Shown in pieces: positions 7,234 through 13,769 of a stretch of DNA of 24,646 bases. Numbering within the stretch: position 1 is the stretch's first letter; every line of letters starts with the position of its first letter. The notes below the pieces were generated by a model. It did not search any database. It worked only from the letters and a program-made list of their open reading frames with translations, and was not told where the DNA came from. The stretch comes from an uncultured Rikenellaceae bacterium (GTDB lineage Bacteria > Bacteroidota > Bacteroidia > Bacteroidales > Rikenellaceae), in contig CAMQUV010000002.1 of NCBI GenBank assembly GCA_947037995.1, positions 1-24,646 on the forward strand, given 5' to 3'. The translations under genes were made by a program, and so were the position numbers.

Positions 7234-8517
7234 TTATTTCATAATATACAATTTATCTCCTCTTCTGACAGTAACCTCACCGCAGTGTACGGAGCAGATA
7301 TTTCCTTGGTCGAGGGATTCGGCAGGGTCGCCATTAGCGCTACGCAGTGCGGCGAGTTTAAACTCGGCAGCACCCGTAGTAGCGCCGACAAACAGCAGTT
7401 CATCGCCTACGGCTAGAGGCGCCGCCTCGATTTTCACCTCAGCGACAGATATTTTGGCGAAAAAGTTAGTGACTTTCCCCACATATACTTTTTTACGGGT
7501 TGCCGAAGAGCCATAACTTTTGGTCCATTGCCCCAGTTCGGCGCCCACTTTATGCCCCAGGTAGTAACCTCCCCAGAACCCTCGATTGAAGACACGTTTG
7601 AGCTTCTGGATAATTTCGTCAGCTTTTTCGGCCGAGTAGTCACCCTCTTCGACTATATGTTTCAGCGCCTCACGGTACCCACCAACGACAGTGGCGACAT
7701 ATTCAGCACCTCGGGCACGCCCTTCGATTTTGAGCACTCTGACACCTGCCTCAATCATTTCGCCAAGAAATTCGAGTGTGCAGAGGTCTTGTGGTGACAT
7801 AATATATTTATTATCTACTACTAATTCCGCACCAGTTTCGATATCTTTGACATCATACGAGCGTCGGCATATTTGCCTACAAGCACCGCGATTGGCCGAT
7901 TTCCAGGCTTCGTGGAGCGAGAGATAGCATTTTCCACTAACGGCCATACATAGCGCGCCGTGTGCAAACATCTCAATCTCAACGAGCTCGCCTTTAGGGC
8001 CGCGGATATCTCGTGCAATAATCTGGTCATATATATGTCGCACCTGGGTCAAATCGAGCTCCCTAGCTAGCACAACAACGTCGGCCCATTGGGCGTAGAA
8101 CTGCACCGATTCGATATTACTAATATTGAGTTGGGTCGAGATATGCACCTCGACACCTTTGCGGCGAGCCTCAAGCATCGCTGCTTGGTCGGACACAATA
8201 ACGGCTGTAATACCCTCACTCTTAGCCCTATCGACAACCTCGCGCATATACTCCATCTCATTATCATAGAGCACAGTATTGAGCGTAAGGTAGGTTTTCA
8301 CGCCTTTCGCCTTGCACTGCGCAATAATATTAGCCAAATCATCGAGCGTGAAATTCACACTCGAAGCCGAGCGCATATTCAGCCCTTGAACACCAAAATA
8401 AATCGAGTTCGCACCCGAATTTAAAGCCGCAGCGAGAGACTCCCAAGAGCCCACAGGCGCCATTATCTCTACATCCGACAGGGACACAGCCCCTACATTA
8501 TCGCTATTTCGTATCAT
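7234..8517 (-). CDS. Peptidase U32 family protein (TrhP/YegQ-like tRNA hydroxylation factor)
   Basis: 427 residues. The N-terminal part (about 16-260) has the U32 pattern: EIMAPVGSWESLAAALNSGANSIYFG, then STQLNISN and EIEMFAHGALCMAVSGKCYLS. The cysteines C190, C197, C213 and C217 (the last two in NRGACRQIC) are the set that binds an iron-sulfur cluster in this family. VLKIEGRARGAEYV is the later conserved motif. Residues about 345-420 form a beta-barrel-like tail, as in YegQ. Characterised relatives (TrhP, RlhA) take part in hydroxylation of tRNA uridine 34 or 23S rRNA rather than proteolysis; which of these applies is not decided by the sequence. It is transcribed divergently from rpmH, with its own promoter-like boxes at 8552-8582. 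Confidence 0.85.
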   Translation of the reverse strand: MIRNSDNVGAVSLSDVEIMAPVGSWESLAAALNSGANSIYFGVQGLNMRSASSVNFTLDDLANIIAQCKAKGVKTYLTLNTVLYDNEMEYMREVVDRAKSEGITAVIVSDQAAMLEARRKGVEVHISTQLNISNIESVQFYAQWADVVVLARELDLTQVRHIYDQIIARDIRGPKGELVEIEMFAHGALCMAVSGKCYLSLHEAWKSANRGACRQICRRSYDVKDIETGAELVVDNKYIMSPQDLCTLEFLGEMIEAGVRVLKIEGRARGAEYVATVVGGYREALKHIVEEGDYSAEKADEIIQKLKRVFNRGFWGGYYLGHKVGAELGQWTKSYGSSATRKKVYVGKVTNFFAKISVAEVKIEAAPLAVGDELLFVGATTGAAEFKLAALRSANGDPAESLDQGNICSVHCGEVTVRRGDKLYIMK

Positions 8518-8551
8518 CTATATAAAATTTAAAAGATTATGTTTTCTTCCG

Positions 8552-8582
8552 CAAATATAGTGCAAAACAGAACCACAACAAC
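8552..8582 (-). promoter_or_regulatory. Probable promoter of the U32 gene
   Basis: On the minus strand, TATATTTG (8559-8552) matches the Bacteroidota -7 box TAnnTTTG exactly. A GTTG (8582-8579), one mismatch from the -33 TTTG, lies 19 nt further upstream. The boxes are about 35 nt before the U32 ATG, consistent with a short leader. Confidence 0.5.
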
Positions 8583-8619
8583 CATCACAACAAAATAAAA
8601 TCAACATTTTTAATAAAAA

Positions 8620-8651
8620 TTTGCATCCGTATCATTTTTTTTCTAACTTTG
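8620..8651 (+). promoter_or_regulatory. Promoter of rpmH (Bacteroidota primary sigma type)
   Basis: TTTG (8620-8623), a 20-nt spacer, then TAACTTTG (8644-8651) exactly fit the Bacteroidota consensus. Transcription would begin near 8658, giving a leader of about 50 nt before the rpmH ATG at 8706. Confidence 0.75.
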
Positions 8652-8705
8652 CCTCCTCAATCCCCCAAAAAGTAGATTTTTTAAACCGATATTAAACATA
8701 AAACA

Positions 8706-8852
8706 ATGAAAAGGACGTTCCAACCAAGCAGACGCAAAAGAACTAACAAACACGGATTCCGCACGAGAATGGCTACTGCCAACGGTCGTAAAGTGCTTGC
8801 ATCACGTAGAGCTAAAGGTCGCAAAAAACTTAGTGTTTCTGACGAACAATAG
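8706..8852 (+). CDS. rpmH: 50S ribosomal protein L34
   Basis: A 48-residue very basic protein beginning [19 protein letters not shown] and continuing [23 protein letters not shown], the invariant L34 pattern; the length is normal for the family. It packs against 23S rRNA in the large subunit. The start is the ATG at 8706, with the stop TAG at 8850-8852. It stands alone between the divergent U32 gene and the plus-strand lipoprotein operon, with its own strong promoter at 8620-8651 and a terminator-like inverted repeat about 75 nt downstream. In many other bacteria rpmH is next to dnaA or rnpA; neither is here. Confidence 0.97.
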   Translation: MKRTFQPSRRKRTNKHGFRTRMATANGRKVLASRRAKGRKKLSVSDEQ

Positions 8853-8927
8853 AAAACACTCCCAAAAGAAAATGATGGAAATCTAACTCCTATTCAAAAT
8901 CTTTTATCAAAAAAAACAAAATATCCC

Positions 8928-8967
8928 GTGGATAATCTTTGACTTGTCATTATTATCCACTATTTTT
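8928..8967 (+). terminator. Inverted repeat plus T-tract after rpmH, overlapping the next promoter
   Basis: GTGGATAAT (8928-8936) and ATTATCCAC (8952-8960) are perfect 9-bp inverted repeats with a 15-nt loop, followed at once by TATTTTTG. In RNA this is a reasonable intrinsic terminator for rpmH. The T-tract is also the -7 box of the next promoter and the loop holds its -33 box, so the dyad could equally be an operator. Confidence 0.55.
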
Positions 8968-8968
8968 G
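8938..8968 (+). promoter_or_regulatory. Promoter of the lipoprotein-mqnE-PASTA operon
   Basis: TTTG (8938-8941), a 19-nt spacer and TATTTTTG (8961-8968) match the Bacteroidota consensus in full. The start of transcription would fall near 8975, about 37 nt before the ATG at 9012. The -33 box lies in the loop and the -7 box abuts the right arm of the inverted repeat at 8928-8960, so a protein bound to that dyad would compete with RNA polymerase. Confidence 0.7.
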
Positions 8969-9011
8969 TACCCATACGTCAACACGACTTTTCATCCCTC
9001 AAATACCTAAA

Positions 9012-9743
9012 ATGAAAATCATACTGCAAATAATACTCTCACTCGCAATGACAACAGCTATCACAGCCTGTAACAATAATATACCCGAATCAGTGAAGAA
9101 TGTTACCACCAAAATTCATACCCGAAACCTTACACTAAACATAAATACACCGACAATACAAAATAATAATATCGCGCAAATTATTATTAACCGAAAACTT
9201 AAACTAGCCACCCGAAACAATAATATTACTCCAAACTTAGATAGTATAAAAAAATTCTATCAACAGAACCCTAACAACTCACTCCAAATTACTACCTCCT
9301 GGAAAGTCTATCACAATAATATTACAGCTTCTACCGCCATAAACTCACTTATCCTTAAAAATAACGAACCCAGTAATACCGCCACAACTACACTCACAAC
9401 TATAAACAATGAAATTACCGAGATAAATGATATTATAGACACTAATAACAATGTCACGAAAAATATTATTGTGGATAAATTCCTCTGCGATAAAGACCTT
9501 ACCGCTAACGCAACCCAAGAACAAACGAACCTGATTAAACCACTCAGCCAATTCCCAATTTCCGAAAATTTTATTCTTACCGAAAAAAACCTGACACTCA
9601 TATATAACCCATTCACTCTCACCGATGATGGCGAAATGGTTGTCCTAAATATACCCTACTCACAAATTACAGACGTTCTGCGCATCAAACCAGAAACCTA
9701 TACAAACCTCACAACGACCGAATTTAATGCGCCGCTGAACTAA
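9012..9743 (+). CDS. Asn/Thr-rich lipoprotein with DUF3298-like C-terminus
   Basis: 243 residues; lipoprotein signal with Cys20 (TTAITAC). The C-terminal 60 residues (FILTEKNLTLIYNPFTLTDDGEMVVLNIPYSQITDVL) fit DUF3298, the RsiV-type extracellular domain pattern 'glvf.ynpYeia...G...i.ipy..l'. About 40 of 243 residues are Asn, with Thr and Ile also over-represented, and the coding strand is extremely poor in G (2 G against 17 C in 9241-9300). Function is unknown; DUF3298 proteins in this phylum are mostly uncharacterised cell-envelope lipoproteins. It is the first gene of a probable operon: mqnE starts 22 nt after its stop. Confidence 0.7.
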   Translation: MKIILQIILSLAMTTAITACNNNIPESVKNVTTKIHTRNLTLNINTPTIQNNNIAQIIINRKLKLATRNNNITPNLDSIKKFYQQNPNNSLQITTSWKVYHNNITASTAINSLILKNNEPSNTATTTLTTINNEITEINDIIDTNNNVTKNIIVDKFLCDKDLTANATQEQTNLIKPLSQFPISENFILTEKNLTLIYNPFTLTDDGEMVVLNIPYSQITDVLRIKPETYTNLTTTEFNAPLN

Positions 9744-9764
9744 CCAATATCACAGAACAAAATA

Positions 9765-10883
9765 ATGCTCTCCCAAATAACTATTCCACAAGAAATTATA
9801 CCGATTGTCGAGAAAATCGAAAATAATGTGCGACTCTCTCAACAAGACGCTATCGCTCTATGGAATCACGCGCCACTTGGTCTTCTGAGCCTGCTAGCTA
9901 CGCAAAAAAAACGACTCGCAAGCCAAAATAAAGTGTTCTTTAACCAAAATGTACACATCGAACCAACTAATATCTGCCTGTTCAATTGCCTGTTCTGCTC
10001 ATATAAACATAATCCGAAAAATCATAACGCTCCGAGCTGGAACCTCTCGCTAGAAGAGATTGAAAACAAAGCTAAAATGCTCGCACAGAACGCGCTAACT
10101 TCAAATATTACCGAAGTTCACCTCGTAGGAGGAGTGCACCCAGAACATACACTCGAATTCTACTGCGACGCCATAAAAGCCATAAAAAAACAACTCCCAA
10201 ATGTTGACGTCAAAGCATATACTGCCGTAGAACTGTATCACGTCATATCGAAAAGCAACCTAACCATCAAACAAGGCCTGCAAATGCTAATAGATGCCGG
10301 TATGTCTGCCATACCAGGAGGCGGTGCCGAAATCTTTGACCAAACAATTCGTGACCAAATATGTCCCGATAAACCGAACGCCAAACAATGGCTCGAAATA
10401 CACCAAACCGCACACCAACTAGGACTCAAAACTAATGCCACAATACTATACGGGCATATCGAAAATATACAACACCGCATAGAACATCTCGCACTTATCC
10501 GTGACCTTCAAGACATAACTAACGGGTTTAACGCCTTCATACCACTCAAATACCACAATAAAAATAACCCCCTCGGTGAGACCGTAACCCAACAAAGCTC
10601 GGTTGTAGAAGATATGAAAATGATGGCTATATGTAGACTGTTCCTCGATAATATCCCACACCTCAAAGCATACTGGCCAATGCTAGGGAAACAAAACGCT
10701 ACACTTGCCCTAAACTTTGGAGCCGATGACCTGGACGGAACGATTACAAACTCTACCAAAATCTACGCCCTTGCTGGGGCAGAAGAACAAAACCCTACAC
10801 TCACAGTACAAGAACTCCAAAAATTAGTGCAATCAGTAGGATTCGTAGCCACACTCCGAGATACACATTATAACGAAATATAA
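9765..10883 (+). CDS. mqnE: Aminofutalosine synthase
   Basis: A 372-residue radical SAM enzyme of the futalosine route to menaquinone. It joins 3-[(1-carboxyvinyl)oxy]benzoate to S-adenosylmethionine, giving aminofutalosine. The cluster motif is CLFNCLFC (C71, C75, C78). Other MqnE signatures follow in order: ITEVHLVGGVHPEHTLEFY, DVKAYTAVELYH, AGMSAIPGGGAEIF, KTNATILYGHIENIQHRI, NGFNAFIPLKYHN, FLDNIPHLKAYWPMLG and LNFGADDLDGTI. The motifs separate it from the related cyclase MqnC. Length is normal. It lies between the DUF3298-like lipoprotein and the PASTA protein; no other mqn gene is in the window, so the pathway must be scattered. It shares the C-rich, G-poor coding strand of its neighbours. 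Confidence 0.93.
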   Translation: MLSQITIPQEIIPIVEKIENNVRLSQQDAIALWNHAPLGLLSLLATQKKRLASQNKVFFNQNVHIEPTNICLFNCLFCSYKHNPKNHNAPSWNLSLEEIENKAKMLAQNALTSNITEVHLVGGVHPEHTLEFYCDAIKAIKKQLPNVDVKAYTAVELYHVISKSNLTIKQGLQMLIDAGMSAIPGGGAEIFDQTIRDQICPDKPNAKQWLEIHQTAHQLGLKTNATILYGHIENIQHRIEHLALIRDLQDITNGFNAFIPLKYHNKNNPLGETVTQQSSVVEDMKMMAICRLFLDNIPHLKAYWPMLGKQNATLALNFGADDLDGTITNSTKIYALAGAEEQNPTLTVQELQKLVQSVGFVATLRDTHYNEI

Positions 10884-10939
10884 GACCGCAAATAAACATA
10901 AAACATAAAAAACCTAATACCCAAAAACAACCTTAAATA

Positions 10940-11824
10940 ATGGAATTTCTTAAAAAAATACTTAACTACATCTCCTCGCACTTCCTGCTGCGAAATGTAA
11001 TAATGGCAACCTGCCTTATTATTCTAGCACTGTTTGTCACAAATGTTACCCTAAACCTATATACCAAACACGGTCAGAAAATACCCGTGCCGAACCTTGA
11101 TGGCAAAACAGTTGTCGCTGCCCAAGAAATCTGTGATGACGAAAATCTTAAAATTATTGTAATAGACTCACTCTATGTCCCTAAGGCAGAGAAAGGTACA
11201 ATACTTGACCAGTCACCAAAAGCTAATATGAATGTCAAAAGTGGACGCAAAATATTTGTGACAATAAACGCCTCGAAACCTAGAATGGAACAAATACCAT
11301 ACGTCGTTGGTTTCTCACTCAGACAAGCGAAAAATATGCTCGAAAATAAAGGCTTCGAAATCAAAGAACTTATCTATAAAAATGATATCGCGACCAATAA
11401 TGTGCTCCTTATGAACTTTAATGGGAAAAATATTATCCAAGGCGAAATGATTCAAGCTGAACTAGGACAGAAAATAACCCTTACTGTAGGGCGAAATCAT
11501 AGCTCGCCACTACCTATGGTGCCGAAAGTACTCGGACTTAGCCTTCGAGAAGCCAAAAGTAGACTCTGGGAAAGTGGACTTAATATCGGAGAGATTAAAA
11601 CCGATAATAAAACCGTTAAACCTAACGAAATCGATAACGCGAAAGTCTATAGACAAATCCCTAATCAACAAATGAGAGCCCTCTTCGGTGGAAAAGTGAC
11701 TCTATACCTTACAAACGATATTAAAAATGTCGTTAGTGGCGAAAAACGCTCGAATAACGACGCCAGACAGTTTACTAAACCTGCCGTAGACTCACTCAGC
11801 GTAGATAGCACAGAAGTCGAATAA
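10940..11824 (+). CDS. Membrane-anchored protein with three PASTA domains
   Basis: 294 residues: a short cytoplasmic N-terminus, one membrane segment at about 19-41, then three PASTA repeats at about 47-110, 117-184 and 192-259 (IPVPNLDGKTVVAAQEI..., IPYVVGFSLRQAKNML..., VPKVLGLSLREAKSRL...), each ending in a V-T-I/L-T-V type strand. A polar Ser/Asp tail of about 30 residues follows. PASTA domains bind peptidoglycan stems or lipid II in kinases and penicillin-binding proteins. This one has no kinase or transpeptidase domain, as is usual for small PASTA proteins of Bacteroidota, so it may be a wall sensor or scaffold (inference). It starts 56 nt after mqnE. In many related genomes such a gene lies directly before rluD; here rluD is 6 kb away on the other strand. 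Confidence 0.85.
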   Translation: MEFLKKILNYISSHFLLRNVIMATCLIILALFVTNVTLNLYTKHGQKIPVPNLDGKTVVAAQEICDDENLKIIVIDSLYVPKAEKGTILDQSPKANMNVKSGRKIFVTINASKPRMEQIPYVVGFSLRQAKNMLENKGFEIKELIYKNDIATNNVLLMNFNGKNIIQGEMIQAELGQKITLTVGRNHSSPLPMVPKVLGLSLREAKSRLWESGLNIGEIKTDNKTVKPNEIDNAKVYRQIPNQQMRALFGGKVTLYLTNDIKNVVSGEKRSNNDARQFTKPAVDSLSVDSTEVE

Positions 11825-11870
11825 ACAAACGCTCTCGCGCATACAACAACGCACAACAACGCACAAAAGA

Positions 11871-11922
11871 ACCGCTCGCAAAAATCCTTCGTTAAAGAAA
11901 GAAATTTACAAGCGGTCTTTTT
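11871..11922. terminator. Probable bidirectional terminator between convergent operons
   Basis: ACCGCT (11871-11876) pairs with AGCGGT (11911-11916); the intervening 34 nt can extend the fold through AAAT/ATTT and CTTC/GAAAG pairings. The plus strand continues CTTTTTATG, and the minus strand leaves the stem into TCTTTTG, so it could stop both the PASTA operon and the rlmB operon arriving from the right. Confidence 0.5.
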
Positions 11923-12000
11923 ATGTGGCATTCTCACCAACTCTCTCAAATTCCTGCCCATAAAGAACAGGAAAATAAAGAGCTGCAAGAAACCCTGCGT

Positions 12001-12020
12001 AAGAGGATTAAGCCTCTTTT
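12001..12020 (+). terminator. Second hairpin with T-run at the operon junction
   Basis: AAGAGG (12001-12006) and CCTCTT (12013-12018) form a 6-bp stem around a 6-nt loop, with TTTT at its right end on the plus strand. It overlaps the rlmB stop codon, so it could back up the terminator at 11871-11922 for plus-strand read-through. Confidence 0.3.
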
Positions 12021-13717
12021 ACTGCAGTTTCTGTGGCTACTTCAGCAGATGCTTCTGCGGCTACTTCAATAGTTGTTTCAATAGCTGTTTCAACAAGTGC
12101 TTCTGCAGTTACTTCTGCTGCAACTTCAGTTGTTGCTTCGATTGTTGCTTCAGTTGTTGCTTCTGGGGCAAGTTCAGTTACTTCGACAGCCGTTGTATCA
12201 ACTTCGTCATCAGAATCGACTGCGTTAAAACGCTGGCGTACAACCTCATAAAGGACAACAGCTGCTGCTGCCGAAACATTTAGAGATTCGATTTTACCAA
12301 GCATTGGTATAGAAATCTTGATGTCGCAAAGGCGCAATATATCCGGAGATATACCCGACTCTTCCGAACCCATTATGACCGCTACGGAACCAGCTCCGAT
12401 ATTACTTTCGTAAAGAAGCTCATTAGTTTTCTCAGTCGCCGCAACCAATTTGATACCAGCAAGTTGCATAGTTTTCAGTGTGTTACGAAGGCTTCCGACG
12501 CGACAAACTGGAATTTTCAACAGTGCGCCAGCAGAGCTTTTGATAGCTTCGGCATTTACAGGAGCTGCATTTTTAGCCGATATAATGATAGCGTCAGCGC
12601 CAACACATTCAGCCGTACGAGCAATAGCTCCAAAGTTACGAACATCAGTAAGGTTATCAAGCACTACGAACAGACCTTCGCGGCCGCTGCTAGCTAGATT
12701 TTCAAGAACTGTGTTAATATCCGCATATTCAATCGCAGCTAGTTGAGCCACAATTCCTTGGTGAGATGCACGATAGGTCATAAAATCAAGTTTCTCAAGA
12801 GGCACGTATTGTACGATAATACCTTTTGCTTCAGCAAATTCGATTATTCCCTCGATTGAGTCAGTATTCTTTTTAACGTATAGTTTTTCAATGTTTACGC
12901 CACCTTCAATAGCTTCGCGGACTGGGTGAACTCCAAAAATAAGGTTTTCAGGGGCTTTACCCATTGGCTTGTCAAATCCTGCTTTTGTGTAAGGTTGACG
13001 GTCACCATCATAAGGTTTGCGGTCACCACGGTCGCCATAAGATTTACGCTCACCATCATAAGGTTTGCGGTCACCATAAGATGGACGGTCGCCAAAGGGT
13101 TTGCGGTCGCCGTAAGATTTGCGTTCGCCATCGTAAGGTTTGCGGTCGCCATAAGATGGACGGTCGCCGTAAGATTTGCGTTCTCCATCGTAAGGTTTGC
13201 GGTCACCATAAGATGGACGGTCGCCATAAGATTTGCGCTCACCATCATAAGGTTTGCGGTCACCACGGTCGCCATAAGATTTGCGTTCGCCATCATAAGG
13301 TTTGCGGTCGCCACGGTCGCCATAAGATTTACGCTCACCATCGTAAGGTTTGCGGTCACCACGGTCGCCATAAGATTTACGCTCACCATCATAAGGTTTG
13401 CGGTCGCCGCGGTCGCCATAAGATGGACGGTCGCCATAAGATGGACGGTCGCCATAAGATTTGCGTTCACCATCATAAGGTTTACGTTCGCCACGGTCGT
13501 TGTCGAAGCTCCTTCTTTCAGGTCTATCGCCACCGAATGGTTTGCGTTCGTAGGGTCTCCGTTCTAGCGGTTTGCGTTCGGTTCTTTCAGGGGTATCCTG
13601 ATAGTCCGAGCGGTCAAAGTTCGACGGTTCTGACTGTCTGCCAGAGTTGTTACTGTCGTCTTGTTGTGCATCTGAACTTCTTTTAAAGAAGTAAGATGTT
13701 TTGTTTTCGTTGTCCAT
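12008..13717 (-). CDS. rlmB: 23S rRNA 2'-O-methyltransferase RlmB-like, with repeat arm and acidic tail
   Basis: 569 residues, far longer than the usual 245-260. The enzyme core is residues about 258-496: substrate-binding part (NLIFGVHPVREAIEGG...), then SpoU motifs 1 (DNLTDVRNFGAIAR, 353-366), 2 (IMGSEESGIS, 447-456) and 3 (IPMLGKIESLNVSAAAAVVLYE, 469-490). RlmB methylates the ribose of G2251 in 23S rRNA; a sister TrmH-family target is possible. Residues 79-243 are a tandem array of KPYDGERKSYGDR units with PSYGDR or GDR spacers, rich in charge, Tyr and Gly and certainly disordered. Residues 497-569 are an Ala/Glu/Thr/Val acidic repeat tail. The start is ATG at 13717. It is the last gene of the minus-strand series, 52 nt after the ABC-F gene. 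Confidence 0.85.
   Translation of the reverse strand: MDNENKTSYFFKRSSDAQQDDSNNSGRQSEPSNFDRSDYQDTPERTERKPLERRPYERKPFGGDRPERRSFDNDRGERKPYDGERKSYGDRPSYGDRPSYGDRGDRKPYDGERKSYGDRGDRKPYDGERKSYGDRGDRKPYDGERKSYGDRGDRKPYDGERKSYGDRPSYGDRKPYDGERKSYGDRPSYGDRKPYDGERKSYGDRKPFGDRPSYGDRKPYDGERKSYGDRGDRKPYDGDRQPYTKAGFDKPMGKAPENLIFGVHPVREAIEGGVNIEKLYVKKNTDSIEGIIEFAEAKGIIVQYVPLEKLDFMTYRASHQGIVAQLAAIEYADINTVLENLASSGREGLFVVLDNLTDVRNFGAIARTAECVGADAIIISAKNAAPVNAEAIKSSAGALLKIPVCRVGSLRNTLKTMQLAGIKLVAATEKTNELLYESNIGAGSVAVIMGSEESGISPDILRLCDIKISIPMLGKIESLNVSAAAAVVLYEVVRQRFNAVDSDDEVDTTAVEVTELAPEATTEATIEATTEVAAEVTAEALVETAIETTIEVAAEASAEVATETAVKEA
12989..13483 (-). repeat. Tandem repeat array inside rlmB (48/57-bp periods)
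   Basis: Eight copies of a segment encoding KPYDGERKSYGDR plus a ninth degenerate copy (KPYDGDRQPY) lie in tandem. The period is 48 bp where the spacer is GDR and 57 bp where it is PSYGDR. Copies differ mainly at synonymous third positions (for example gcc/gcg, cat/cgt variants in the plus strand), so the array is old enough to have drifted while the peptide was kept. Confidence 0.9.
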
Positions 13718-13769
13718 TTAATTAATTTTTTTTTGCGCGTTTATTTTTTTTGTATTAGTTTTTCTTTAT

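Noticed and set aside
12895..13686. Long open frames on both strands opposite and alongside the repeat part of rlmB
   Set aside because: They come from the tandem repeat having no stops in several frames; their translations are His/Arg or Met/Ala-rich periodic strings with no family resemblance, while the minus frame containing the SpoU domain is clearly real.
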